Assembly (NCBI GenBank): GCA_032209605.1
Contig: JASFXZ010000015.1
Span: 2,728,001 to 2,792,000 of the forward strand
DNA: 64,000 nt
Source: Mactromeris polynyma
Lineage: Eukaryota > Mollusca > Bivalvia > Venerida > Mactridae
Direction: 5' to 3'
Positions within the stretch are counted from its first letter, which is position 1, and every line of letters begins with the position of its first letter. Shown one piece after another: positions 12,461 through 24,189 of the stretch. A program made the position numbers and the translations under genes. The notes below the pieces were generated by a model. That model was not told the origin of the DNA, did no database searches, and worked only from the letters and a program-made list of their open reading frames with translations.

Positions 12461-14020
12461 CTGTTATACATGTAACAATGTCACAGATGACAGTGTGTGT
12501 ACAGGTAACACCACAAAATGTGGTCTCAGACAGGTAAGTCTTACTTTAAAGTACACATACATGTAGTTATCATATTGTTAACTATCCTGACACTTAATGT
12601 TCAGCCGTTATCCACCCGTCAGCTGTATATTGGTATGGTTACAGAAGACATATTTCATGTAAAGCTTTAATTATTGAATTATGAATTATAAGTGTTCATA
12701 CGGTTAGCGCTAAGTTAATACATATGTTTATGTTATGATAACGTATATAAATGTGTTTATTGCAGTCTTGTTTCAAATCAACACGGATTGTAAATGACAC
12801 GGAGATGATCAATTTAGGCTGTCTTGATAATTCGGTAGGTTGTTGTATATATCACTTTAAGCACTTTACTGGTATGATTGGAATGTAATAGAGTTTTACA
12901 AAACCGGTACACTGGACTCCTTTTTATCTTTCTAATATATTTGGCACGTTGAAGATAAATTGTGACTTATTTACCTATGGAAACTTACTGTGCTCTTATT
13001 TCTGTACTATTACGGTAGACACATTTTAGCAAGTAATCTTCCTTATATGCACTTGCATGTCTGAAATATTATTGTTAATGTTTATCGTTCGCTAATCGAA
13101 AAGATAACGAAATTCATTTCTTCATTTGGTTCCACGATCACTACATGTTCTATGGTTGCTTGTAATTATTGCCTAGTTTCCAAGTTCGGTAGGTAATCTT
13201 TGATAGTTGCGTTGGAGTATGTACTAAATAAATTTTAACTGCACTCCTTCTAATGCAATATTTTTCTTGTTCCCCAAATTTCGAAACGTATAATAAATGA
13301 AATTAAATGAGTAACTTATTTAGCATGCCAGCATGAATACAGTTCATACATCTTACATACATAGGTATAAAATAAGGGATGTTTTTTTCACACACTTGTA
13401 ACAATGTTCGAGTACGACTGGTGTAAGTAACATTGTTGGTAGGGAAGTGAATATAGGACAATATCGACGATGATGTGGTTAGGGTAATAAATAAGTGCGC
13501 ACCGCCTCCATAGCAACTCTCCCATCTTCTGTTTTTAACAGGTGCTCGATTCACTGATTTTTGACAAAAGAAGTCGTATCCATGAAACTCTTGTGTTTGA
13601 AAGACAAATAAATCAACGAAAAGCTACAATTTTCTGTCGTTCAGTTTTTATTGCTCGCAAAACATAAATATGTTCACGAAAATAAGAGTTACATTTTGTA
13701 ACGCAGTGGAAAGACCGATGGTGTCTTACTTCTATATACTTTTGTGAATGGTTTAGCAGGATATTGTACAACGCTAGCATATAGAGATGTGACGTCTGTG
13801 GCTGGACTACATTTATTGGTACCCTGCGTTTCTTTCAGTATATAATAATTTGAGTACGTTTTCAATATTTTTTGCATTTTCGTGTTCTTGTAGCAATGTT
13901 CTGGTATGACTGGTGTAAGTAGCATTGTTGGTAGAGAAGTGTACAGACGACAGACTCACAACTGTATGGAGTGTTGTTCTGCAGATATGTGTAACATGCA
14001 ACTATGCAGTCATCAGAAAC
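12461..14020 (+). CDS. Ly6/uPAR-like (three-finger) domain, three exons
   Basis: Exons 12461-12533, 12766-12834 and 13894-14020 join in phase 0. Key motifs are an N-terminal CYTCNN, then SVC, TKC, SCF, LGCLDN and QCSG. The domain ends with [17 protein letters not shown], whose CC-x-x-D-x-C-N core is the Ly6/uPAR signature. The spacing fits one Ly6 domain with extra cysteines. The acceptor before CYTC (12460) is preferred because a stop codon sits in frame at 12450. An alternative acceptor at 12486 would delete the CYTC pair. A dead copy of the third exon lies at 13402-13473. Confidence 0.75.
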
Positions 14021-17000
14021 GTGAGTAAAACGTATTGCTATCGCAATTTATTTGGACAAGAACGAAGTACAATGAGTGACTAGTAAAGTAAATGTTCCGT
14101 TTCAAGTTTTGGGTTTATCGGTATGAAACATATACGACATTATCGTTGTTTCCATCTAGCCTTTCAAAACACGCATTACTGTAATTATTGTTCTTATTTC
14201 AGCAACCGCATGTGTTGACGACGAAACAGTAGATTGTGCAAAACTAAATAGTGTATTCTCTATCTGTAAAGATGTACAGCATGCAAAAGGCTTTTGTCCA
14301 AACTTCTGTGGTTTGTGCAATATCGGTAAGTACTAATTTTCGACTATGCGTGTATAAAAGTTAAAACATTAGTTACTTACAGCTAGCAAAATAATCTGGT
14401 AAATGTTCACCTTGTGAAAGTTCGGTTTTTCATCATTCTGTTCATTGGTTGGACATTAATGTGGACATTGTCTAACAAAACAATAAGAGAATCAGTTCAT
14501 GCTTGTAATTGCTTTCTTGACAATTTATTTCCATAACTTCCGCGTAATCCTGACAGCATTACATGATTAACTCCAAATTGTCTGTCTACATATCTCTGGT
14601 ATCAAAACAGCACCAATTTATTTAACCTTAAATACATATCGTTGTTTCTGTCGAAACGTGTTGCTTTCAAACACAAGGATAGAAACTGTGTTACACAGGT
14701 TGTTTTCAAGTCTAGATAGTATGTCTGCACTGCCTGGGGGTAAACTATATGATTAACTTGTATATATTAAACAGTGGATGGTGAATGGAGTAAATGGTCA
14801 GCATGGTCACATTGTGATGTTTCGTGTTATAATGGTACAGAATCACGTACTCGGTATTGTACTAACCCAAAACCAGAACATGGTGGACTTGAGTGTGTAG
14901 GTAAAAAACAAGATGTCCGATCATGTTATACGGCGACAGTATGTCCAGGTAAGTACTTGTGTCAATTTATAACACTGATTTTTGACTCACTTTATTATGT
15001 TTAATTGTAACTAAAAAATATTTCTTTGGTTGTATCTGTCTCGTTTATATAACATACCATTTGTAAATTATTACAAATATAACGTTAATTTACTATTGTG
15101 AGCAGAGACTACCTAGTACATAATTTATGACATAGTATGGACTACGTGATTATGTTGTTAAGAATTATCGATCTTTTGTTAGAAATGTTACTCCACTTTT
15201 TTAACTCACTTTGCGTAATACATGACTAGAAATGTTGAAGATTATCTGAATAAAATAGTACTAAACTTTAGATTGACACATTATTTGGTATAACCATATA
15301 CACAGTTTAATTAATTCAACTAAATTTGTGATGTTTAGTCCATGGCGGTTGGAGTGTATGGAACAACTGGGGATCTTGTTCTATGTCATGTGACACAGGC
15401 ATTCAGCGTCGTACAAGGAACTGCACAAACCCGAAACCGGCATATTTTGGAGACCATTGTTTTGGTCTCAACATGGATGACAGGCTATGTAGTAATGGAC
15501 CATGTGCTGGTACGGTTTTATTTTATTCATGCGAAGAAATTACAAATGCAACACGGTGCCTTTTTATTCACTCAAACATGCTATATACGTTTTGCAAATG
15601 GTTATGAATACAGTTTACATAATATTTAGTTTCGTATAGGTTTAATAAATACCATTTTAACTGTGATATCAAGCCGAGGTATCGCACAAAAGAAACACTA
15701 ATTCGAATATGACAATTTTGATTTTGATCAAAACACTCTGAAAGTAGCTGGCAAATATTAAGTCATTGACATAGTTTTAAATACAGATGGAGGATGGTCA
15801 ACGTGGTCTTCTTGGAGCAAATGTAGTACAACATGTGGAGTAGGTATACGTTCACAATCAAGAGCTTGTAACAACCCAGTACCATCGCCATATGGTCGTG
15901 ATTGCATTGGTGATACATCACGTGTAGATACTTGCTACATAAACCAATACTGCGGTAAGTCAAATATAGACTGTAATAAAGCAGTTATATACATTGCCTT
16001 TTTATGAAAGTGGTTTGTTCGTGCTTTTTATTCCAACAAATGGATTCACACGTTCCATTTTGTATTCCTGTTATGAAAACATTCAACAATGCATGACCAT
16101 GAGCATGAATCTGTGTATTATAACGGAATATACTGTTTTATTAGTGACATCAATATCGATTGATTTATTACATTGTACATGTGAATGGGAGCCGGTCGAT
16201 TTTTTATATACATAAAGAGGTGATGGTTTTTTTTGGTGCTGAATTTCTTGAATGTTTGAATGTTATCGATACGGACAAGTTGAAAAGTAACGTTTACATG
16301 TTGGCTTTATATTATTAGCAAGTCTTTCACTGTGTATAATGTAGTGTCCGTGTTATTTTCTCCCCGCTTTCGGCCTTTTGTTGTTGCCATTCAATCTCCC
16401 CCTATTTGTCCTCTGTGATTCCCTTTTTGTCGACCATGCCATTCCTTGCGCACCTTTTCCCTTACTACGTATGTACCACTGAATCTTATCAAATGCCTTA
16501 CCTTTTATGCATTGTGCTTTCCCGGTGGTCTGTTTTGAGAGGCACTGTGTTATTTATGTGGCGTTCCCTGTAGCAACATATTCTCTTTTATTAGTTCTTA
16601 TTAATTGTTAGTTCTCCACAGGCAATGACAGAATGACTTAACAAGTAGTGTCTTACACTGTGTACACTTACTAATCCATGGTTGGATGTGTACAAACGGA
16701 ATTAATCAATCCATAGTCACATTATTTGTTAAGTCCAAACACCTGCAATGTCTTTGACGCGTACGACTCGTATTACTACATGAATTTAGAAACTTAAACA
16801 AAACATTTACATTTCACTGGTATTTATATTTTAAAATAAGGGACTCAAATTTTAATTACAATTCATGTCAAACTTTGTATAACAGTATGATAACAAACAA
16901 TGCAACATTAGTATGGAGTAGTGGTTTTAACCTTTTTACAACTCCCACAAAATGGTGGTGGCATATATGATTGGTTGTCTCCATACGTACGTACGTCCCG

Positions 17001-20000
17001 AACCAAACGCACCTCCAAATTCACCAGTAAGTGGATTCGCTTCACGCTTTCAGAGGAAAACAACTTTCTGGTGTATTTGAAAGTAAAGACAGACATATAT
17101 GTGCCTATTTTTTCAGAAGTATGGCCCTTATTAATGCTTACTTTATATACTGTAAAATGCAAGCGTGTTAAGTCCTCATACACCAATAAGCGAAGCAACC
17201 TCGATGTGAAGATGACCATAAAGAAAAGAATTTTCGCTGTGCCTGTTTATACCCCGTTTCACAAAGTGAAATGTGTGCTATATATAGGAATCATACACGC
17301 TGTCGCGTCCCGTCCCATTCCATTTTACAAAAGCTTCAATGACTTAAGAAGCCTTGTTTGAACAGCTGTGTATTTTGCGCATAAATTTTTTGACAGAATG
17401 TCAATCACCAGTGTGAGACATATAAGTCTATATATTTTATCTATATTTTCTAGGATTTTGATATATCATGAATTAGAGTAAATTGAGGGCTCAGTCCAAG
17501 ATTCTTTTTTGCAGTATTTGCATTGAAACATCTGTTACATATATAAAGAATTGAATTTTTGCATTTGGGTTAGCTTTGACCCAATTCACAAGTTGACTTA
17601 GGGTGATGTTATTAAGGGTGGACTGTGGTATACTGTGTAAATCACAGTGTAAATCAACTATTCGAGAATACCACCAGACTTGTCCGGTACCTGAGTATTT
17701 GAACGGACTGGGATCATTCGTGTCTTGTTCGAGTGTTTTATATGGGTTTCTATGTTATTATATTAACATTTTTCTTGCTGGTGTAATGATGCTTTGTCAT
17801 ATTTAGTGTCCTGTTTCACTTTTACTCTGTGAGGATTTTTATTTGTGTAGTTTAATATATGTCGAGTTTAGCTACGTTAGTGCAAGTGTTATCAATGTTA
17901 TAGACCGTATATATATTGTAACTGATAAAGATGAAGACCTCTGTAGGTGCGGTTACAGGATTTTTTATCGGAGGGTCATAAATTGTTTTGATGTTGTTTG
18001 GTTCCTAATAACATATCTATACTGTTTTGTGACTGCCCGTGTGTACCTCCTCCTCTTTCTTTTGTCTGGAACTGTCAAGTTCTGATTTAGGAATGTGACC
18101 ATCCCTGCTTTGTATATTTTGACTCTTATACAATTATATTATTCAAACAGATAAAATAATATTTTCATTTTGTAAAACAACATTCAACGATATTGTACTT
18201 GAGCGTTGTCGGCTATACGTGAACCGTCGGCAGTCAGTTTTGGACAGAATATGTTGCTATATTGAATCGTTACATATAACATAATCTATTCCAAATATAT
18301 AAACAATCGATTAACCTGCGAAAGTCCTGCGTCCAAAAGAGACGCTGCTTCACCAAGCAAATCTACAATTTCCAACTACATTATTTAACCAACTCCAGTC
18401 TACATACATGTACTTAATCCATGCATAGTATATACGACGTGTATTTATATGGTATAGCACCGGTTAATTGTGTATTTTTCGGCGCAGTGTAAATAAAACG
18501 CGGAACTATATGTTTCTCGCTGTCTACCCTAATCGTATGCAGAGCGTTTGTGATCCATTTTGAATAGTGGTTCCAAAATACCCGACAAAATGTCTTGACT
18601 ATGTACGTACATGTTTATATATTCGAACCAGAGATATATCTTACAAATGAATGAAGCGTTTTTTTAATGAAGTTAAGTGGAAAGAACTAAAGACATGATG
18701 TTATTATTTCTGATGTTGATGTAGAAACTAGCTTTTCTTCTTTTCCTGAAGGCAGTTTAAACATCCATCTTAAACACATCAAAGTAAATTGTACTTACCC
18801 TAAACTATCACCTGGCTAATCGTTGTTTCAGAATATTTGGATTGTTCTGGTATCAAACTTCAGGAACCAAATACACAAGATGGCGTTTATGATGTTGTTC
18901 TATGGAGAACAAGGCGTAACATTCAAGTATATTGTGATATGACCACTGACGGTGGGGGATGGACGGTAATTATACTTGATTATTTACCAAATAAACGACA
19001 GCGCATTATTGTGTCAAATAGCTAAGGTACATGTTTTATACCCACAACACACATTGCAAATATACTGCAAATTACTGTCTTTATGAGATCGCCACTCGCC
19101 GCGTACATCCTTCCTATGTACATGTATGGTATTTCGGTCGACCCGGCTATATTGGTGTATAGTGTATTGTCTTCGGTCTGTTTTAGTGTATGACATATCG
19201 TGTACATTCTATATTGGTGCATATTGTATTATCTTCAGTCTATATTGGTGTATGATATATTGTGTGCAGGATACACAAATTATGTACAGTCTTATGGTGT
19301 ATGATGAATCATGTACAGTCTATATCGGTGAATAACATAGATTGCGTACAGTCTATATTGGTGTATGATATATTGTGTGCAGGATACACAAATTATGTAC
19401 AGTCTTATGGTGTATGATGAATCATGTACAGTCTATATCGGTGAATAACATAGATTGCGTACAGTCTATATTGGTGTATGATATATTGTGTGCAGGATAC
19501 ACAAATTATGTACAGTCTAATGGTGTATGATGAATCATGTACAGTCTATATCGGTGAATAACATAGATTGCGTACAGTCTATATTGGTGTGTGATATATT
19601 GTGTGCAGGATACACAAATTATGTACAGTCTTATGGTGTATGATGAATCATGTACAGTCTATATCGGTGAATAACATAGATTGCGTACAGTCTATATTGG
19701 TGTGTGATATATTGTGTGCAGGATACACAAATTATGTACAGTCTTATGGTGTATGATGAATCATGTACAGTCTATATCGGTGAATAACATAGATTGCGTA
19801 CAGTCTATATTGGTGTATGATATATTGTGTGCAGGATACACAAATTATGTACAGTCATATGGTGTATGATGAATCATGTACAGTCTATATCGGTGAATAA
19901 CATAGATTGCGTACAGTCTATATTGGTGTATGATATATTGTGTGCAGGATACACAAATTATGTACAGTCTTATGGTGTATGATGAATCATGTACAGTCTA

Positions 20001-22559
20001 TATCGGTGAATAACATAGATTGCGTACAGTCTATATTGGTGTATGATATATTGAGTACTTCAGTTATTAATGTAGTTTGTACAGTTTTCATTTCATTTAT
20101 TTATGATATATTGTTAATTCGTGTATGATAAAGTGTGTGCAGTCGATCTCAGGGTATGGTATATTGTGTACAGTCTATATTTTTGTACGATATCATGGTA
20201 TTCTGTATTGTGTACAGTTTATATTGGTGTATGATATATTGTGTAAATTCGCTATCAGGGTATGGTATATTGTGTACAGTCTATATTTTTGTACGATATC
20301 ATGGTATTCTGTATTGTGTACAGTTTATATTGGTGTATGATATATTGTGTAAATTCGCTATCAGGGTATGGTAAATTGTGTACAGTCTATATTTTTGTAC
20401 GATATCATGGTATTCTGTATTATGTACAGTTTATATTGGTGTATGATATATTGTGTAAATTCGCTATCAGGGTATGGTATATTGTGTACAGTCTATATTT
20501 TTGTACGATATCATTGTATTATGTATTGTGTACAGTCTATATCCGGGTATAATATTATGTGTGCAGTATATATTGGTATATGATTAATTTTGTGCAGTCG
20601 ATATCAGGGTATGATGCATTAACTCTACAATCGGGTTTATATTGTGTACAGTCTGAGGTTCTTTTGGTTTACTTTTTCCCGTTTGCATTCTGATTGTTAA
20701 TGTATTGAGGTTACCGTCCATCGTTTCATGTTTATATGATTACGTTTTGTTTCTAGCATATCCTTGCTTCTGTACCAGGATAAATATAGCTAGAAGCGTT
20801 GAAGTGACTGTATCCTTTGTTGTTGAACACATATTCTATTTTAAGAATTGTCAATAATGAAAATGTGTGATGATTATCGATGTTATTATACGGAACCAAA
20901 AATAAACTTTCGAACAGTATACTTAAATAGTTCAAGTCGCTCTGGTGTAGTGGTTAACATAAAGGACCGGCAATCCGTAGACTCGGGTTCGAATCCCGGT
21001 AGCGCCATTGACCAATTTTCCTCAGAACATGACCTAATTTCAACATTACTACAGCTGGTGTTAAGTGATGTGTGGCGGATGTAAAAATTCGCCCCGTACT
21101 TCGTCCAAAGTGTAGTTTACATTAATCAACTTTATATTAGTTAAATTTACACGAAAATGATGTCAGGTCGCTGTGGTGTAGTGGTTATCATAACGGACCG
21201 GCAATCCGTAGACCCAAGTTCGAATCCCGGTAGCACCATTGACCGATTTTTCATGTTCCTCAAAACATGACCTTATTTGTATATTATTCTATTGCAGGTG
21301 TTTCAGAACAGATACGATGGTTCAGTAGATTTCTACAGGAATTATAGTCAATATGTTCACGGGTTTGGTGAATTACGTACAGAATTTTGGTTAGGTATGT
21401 ATGCAATAATAGTGTGTCAGAGAAAAACAACGATATAGACCAAAATGCATGAAGTAGTGGATAGAATGTCAGCTTGCTCTACTATATCGTCAAGTTTCGT
21501 CCAATTTCTCCATCAACCAAAATATAACATATCCAACATTTCTAGACTAGCTGTAATGCATTAATGTTTCGCTTTAAATAAAAGCTGACTTATAATATAT
21601 ATGTGCATTGTACACTCAGAGTTAATTGTAATAACGTAAATGCATAGATCAACATATCGCCTATCAATGTACGCACCATATTAGATGTATGGATCTGTAA
21701 GAATTGTGTGAAACCACTCGCACATAATAGCTGGTCGTCTACAGTCTATCATACTTCCTTGTTACAGTGTCAGCTTCTCCGTATGTTGTATTATGTTGCG
21801 TCACCATATCTGGTTTGTATAAGATCTCTGTTAATTTGATTTCTAGCGTTGCATTAAGTGAATGTTAAAATGTATGTTTGTTTCATACAGGACTTGACTA
21901 TATACAAGAAATAACATCACATACTGTGAATGAGTTACGTGTTGATTTGATGGCAGCTAATGGAACTTCAGCCTATGAAGTATTGAGTCCATTTTCTTTG
22001 TCACCAACAAGTTACACTCTTAATGTTGGAAACACCACATCTTCCAACAACAGTAAGTTTAAAAAATAGACAGCTGGAAAATGAAATATATTATATAAAA
22101 GTTGATTCATATATGTCAACGACTGTTATAAGTAATGTTTTTAAGAGCATATTGTGAAGGATGAATTTGACACTATGCCAATGAATATAAGAACCCCGCG
22201 GTTTCATATTCTGCCAAAAAACTCATAAAACTAGATTATATTCTGCCACTAGGATTCCCAGGTAGGCTTATCTGTGTTATCGTTTTTGTTTTACTTCAGT
22301 TGGCAGCAACCATCGGTTTGGTCCTTACTGCAATGGATCTGCATTCAGTACGTACGATCATGTTGATTCTGTCTCCGAGAATTGTGGGTCATACTGGCAT
22401 GGTGCATGGTGGTTCACTTCTTATTGTGGTCCTGTAAATCTAAACGGACAATACCTCACACCGGGTACTGATGATGCCTCAGGGATGACGTATCTTAGTT
22501 TTATGTCCTACCAATCGCTGAAACGAAGTAGTATGGTGTTCCGCCGTCAACGAACGTAG
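12461..22559 (+). CDS. secreted Ly6/uPAR-ShKT-TSP1x3-fibrinogen-related protein (11 exons, 5' incomplete)
   Basis: Exons: 12461-12533, 12766-12834, 13894-14020, 14203-14325, 14775-14948, 15339-15509, 15787-15954, 18832-18965, 21298-21394, 21891-22052, 22300-22559 (TAG). All junctions are GT-AG and every phase matches, giving 518 residues plus stop. Domain order is a Ly6/uPAR-like three-finger domain, a six-cysteine ShKT domain, three thrombospondin type-1 repeats, and a C-terminal fibrinogen-related domain of about 215 residues. No transmembrane segment is visible, so the product is inferred to be secreted or extracellular. Fibrinogen-related domains in invertebrates often bind acetylated sugars or microbes, and TSP1 repeats bind glycans and matrix, so a recognition or adhesion role is plausible but not shown. 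The first exon here begins in phase 2, so at least one upstream signal-peptide exon is missing. Confidence 0.88.
13402..13473 (+). pseudogene. decayed duplicate of the third Ly6 exon
   Basis: 13395-13449 aligns with 13887-13941 at about 87 percent identity, across the intron end and the exon start. The acceptor AG of the live exon (13892-13893) reads AA here (13400-13401). The frame stays open at first (CAA TGT TCG and on to VGREV) and hits TGA at 13471-13473, before the CC-x-x-D-x-C-N end. It cannot be spliced in by the same acceptor and is a relic of a tandem exon duplication. Confidence 0.75.
14203..14325 (+). CDS. ShKT domain exon
   Basis: A single phase 1-1 exon encoding [10 protein letters not shown], then a middle Cys, ending [10 protein letters not shown]. 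The six cysteines with spacing C-x7-C-x9-C-x9-C-x3-C-x2-C and the acidic residues after Cys1 fit the ShKT fold, common in animal secreted enzymes and lectins. It links the Ly6 domain to the TSP1 array. Here it is read as a structural module, with no evidence for channel block. Confidence 0.85.
14775..15954 (+). CDS. three thrombospondin type-1 repeats, one per exon
   Basis: Exons 14775-14948, 15339-15509 and 15787-15954 each start and end in phase 1, the classic shuffling arrangement. Repeat 1 has [14 protein letters not shown], repeat 2 [14 protein letters not shown] and repeat 3 [15 protein letters not shown]. Each keeps the W-x-x-W-x-x-W ladder (a C-mannosylation motif) and a C-x-x-(S/T)-C site (an O-fucosylation motif), followed by NPxP and a C-terminal cysteine pair. 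Each is 56-58 residues long, normal for the family. Confidence 0.93.
16330..16600 (+). repeat. dispersed repeat family R1, copy 3
   Basis: A forward copy inside the intron between the third TSP1 exon and the fibrinogen-domain exons. It shares 'ccattccttgcgc', 'aggcactgtgttatttatg' and 'ggcgttccctgtagcaac' blocks with the other copies and ends at 'atattctcttttatt'. It is more diverged than copies 4 and 5. Confidence 0.65.
16905..17330. repeat. probable old dispersed repeat in intron
   Basis: The stretch includes 'caaaatggtggtggcatata', a 'cgtacgtacgt' run and 'ccctattttttcagaagtatgg'-like text, which resembles widely dispersed invertebrate repeats I recall. No second copy is present in the window, so this is a weak call. 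Open frames on both strands (16921-17361 plus, 16908-17219 minus) overlap it and have no domain. Confidence 0.3.
17331..18831 (+). other. intron of the fibrinogen-domain gene, nothing recognised
   Basis: This is the remainder of the 2.9-kb intron 15955-18831. Short open frames at 17603-17806 and 17843-18085 show no domain signal or splice context. The acceptor at 18831 (gttgtttcag) is strong. Confidence 0.5.
18832..22559 (+). CDS. fibrinogen-related domain, four exons
   Basis: Exons 18832-18965, 21298-21394, 21891-22052 and 22300-22559 (phases 1-0, 0-1, 1-1, 1-stop). Diagnostic motifs in order are [83 protein letters not shown] and a final [10 protein letters not shown] before the stop. The two disulphide pairs expected of fibrinogen-related domains are present. 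The calcium loop usually reads D-x-D-x-D or similar; here it is DHVDS, so metal binding may be weakened. The first intron of this domain (18966-21297) is swollen by minisatellites. Confidence 0.93.
19238..20050. repeat. 113-bp higher-order tandem array, about 7 copies
   Basis: Unit starts are spaced exactly 113 bp apart at 19238, 19351, 19464, 19577, 19690, 19803, 19916 and 20029 (last partial). Each unit is itself built from related 28-38-bp subunits of the form 'gtacagtctatat(t/c)ggtg', so it is a higher-order repeat. It lies in the intron that splits the fibrinogen domain. Overlapping open frames here are by-products of the repeat. Confidence 0.95.
20152..20545. repeat. 106-bp tandem array, about 3.7 copies
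   Basis: Unit starts at 20152, 20258, 20364 and 20470, spacing 106 bp. The unit contains the same 'gtacagtctatat' monomer as the neighbouring 113-bp array plus a 'gtacgatatcatggtattc' insert. The two arrays therefore share an ancestor but were amplified with different periods. Decayed monomers continue to about 20650. Confidence 0.93.
20936..21007 (+). repeat. tRNA-derived repeat (SINE-like head), copy 1
   Basis: It has an A-box-like tggtgtagtggttaac and a B-box gggttcgaatccc with a pairing T-arm. The 5' and 3' acceptor strands do not pair, so a functional tRNA is unlikely. A close relative lies 230 bp downstream and a third at 58043. Confidence 0.6.
21167..21239 (+). repeat. tRNA-derived repeat (SINE-like head), copy 2
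   Basis: Nearly the same text as copy 1 (tggtgtagtggtta, then caatccgtagac). The anticodon-like arm pairs well (acgga/tccgt around a 7-base loop ccggcaa), but the T-stem is disrupted. Trailing text 'ttgaccgatttttcatgttcctc' also echoes copy 1, so the repeat unit extends beyond the tRNA-like head by at least 40 bp. The copy ends about 60 bp before the fibrinogen-domain exon at 21298. Confidence 0.6.
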
Positions 22560-22904
22560 TAAAATATGATGTTAAACACTACAATAGGAAATACAAATGC
22601 TGGAAATACAATTTTATTTATGAAACCTTCATATTGTTATATTTGTCTAATGTATGGAATGACAGATGACGTAATGTATACACTTACGTTTATGTGGATA
22701 CTTATAGACGTAGTGTAAATAGTTTAAGTATATTGTCTGAATGCCTTATGTAAGAAATATGTTGTTTAATATCAATCATTAAAACATGTATAGGCAAACT
22801 ATAATGCAATCTCGAGTGTAAAACACGAGCGAAATGCTTTGTGAAAAGTATTTGCATTCTTTACGCGTGTAAGTCTAGATCTTAAGTCTTGGGTAAGATT
22901 GTGC
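22560..22904 (+). other. 3' UTR and flank of the fibrinogen-domain gene
   Basis: Sequence after the stop at 22557-22559. An ATTAAA-type polyadenylation signal occurs near 22777. No canonical AATAAA was noticed nearer the stop. No other gene is seen. Confidence 0.35.
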
Positions 22905-23385
22905 GGTAGAGTCTATTTCAGGCGAATGTTTGTATGGTAGAGTCTATGTCCTGTGTCGGACTGTATCGTAGAGTATATTTCTTGTGAGATATTGTGTGGT
23001 AGAGTCCATTTCTTGTGACCGATGGAGAGTTGGAGTGTATTATTGGTGACTGGCTGTGTCTTAGAGGTTATTTTGGTTACTGATGGAGTGGTATATCAAA
23101 ATGGTGGATAGAGTCTACATATTAGTATATTTTGCGTCAGATGGTTGAATAGTGTATACTGCTTGTGACCGACGGTGGGGATATGGTCCGAGTCTTTTGA
23201 CAGATGGTGAGGTAGTGATTTTGTCAGATGATGTAATACAATCTACATATTGTGTTAGATGGTACGGAAGAGGCTATGTTAAATGTCATATGGTAAGGAT
23301 ATGCTATTTCTAGTGTAAGGTATGGGGTAGATTCTATGTCTGGAATCAGATGACGTAGAAGTATATTTTTCCTGTGTCAGATGGC
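22905..23385. repeat. degenerate minisatellite with 'gtagagtcta' core
   Basis: A series of diverged units of roughly 35-45 bp built around '(t/g)ggtagagtctat(g/t)t' with 'tgtg(t/a)c(a/c)gatgg'. Period and copy number cannot be fixed by eye because of divergence. No coding potential. Confidence 0.6.
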
Positions 23386-23391
23386 CTGACC

Positions 23392-23503
23392 TCCTTTAGT
23401 GCCTTATGTTTTGTGGATTGTTGTTTTTCCGGAGATATGCGTGGGGAGGCACTGTCTTATGTATGTGGCTTTCCCTGTAGTTACGTATTCTCTCTCTTCT
23501 ATC
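23392..23503 (+). repeat. dispersed repeat family R1, copy 4
   Basis: Forward partial copy. Over about 112 bp it matches the reverse complement of 36669-36785 with only a couple of differences (for example gagatAtgcg against gagatCtgcg). The near identity implies recent movement or gene conversion between the two sites. Confidence 0.8.
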
Positions 23504-24189
23504 AGAGAATATGTTGATGTGAAGGCCAAACATTTATTGTAAACAATGCGCAGATTTGAACATATTTTGAATATTGATGTGTAACTTTGTTTCCCTACAG
23601 TAACTTTTCTCTCTTTGGTACATATACCCGGCAAACACGTTCTGGACCAAGTGTTTCGAATTATCATATACATGTTAGAAGTAGATCTGTATTCCTTCAC
23701 AACAAATAACGACTGTTCAAGGTTTCGCAATAATGAAATAATGATTAAACGCAACAGCGATGTCCCATATATTGCAATGTTAAATACCTGCAATGTATCA
23801 ACCATTTTCATGACACTCCAATATATGAAAACAAACTTATGGTGGCCTCTGTAATGCGAGCACATCCCTTTGCAAAATACGTTAAATCAATATTTGGCAA
23901 CATCGTTCGGTTGTTGATTAACTTGATAACAGTTCATTCCAGTATGGCCCATGTGCGTTAATGCCGGACAAATCTAATTGTTAACATTGCAAACAAATAT
24001 GTTCAATGTCGTTGTGTTAGACTTGACGTGTAGAGAATTTCAATCAATTATAAGAATGAAAAAAACTTCGGATAAATTGCAGGTTATAGCTTTGAAATTG
24101 ACAATAAAGTATTTATTCTGCCTCGGATAAGGTACCGTTCTAAACAGTGTTGTTTCATACGGATAATATTTACATTAGTTCATACGTAT

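Noticed and set aside
13303..14001. Minus-strand frames sharing TNNxTYTSxTRTLLQ
   Set aside because: They are antisense shadows of the live and dead Ly6 exons. The shared text is explained by the exon duplication.
16908..17361. 146-codon plus and 103-codon minus frames over the same stretch
   Set aside because: No domain and opposite-strand overlap. The region reads like an old dispersed repeat inside an intron.
19126..20583. Overlapping plus-strand frames with YCVQSI and WCMIYCV repeats
   Set aside because: By-products of the 113-bp and 106-bp arrays within an intron, with no start context or splice support.
20936..21239. Two functional tRNA genes
   Set aside because: Acceptor stems do not pair and the T-stem of the second is broken. 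They look like SINE heads.
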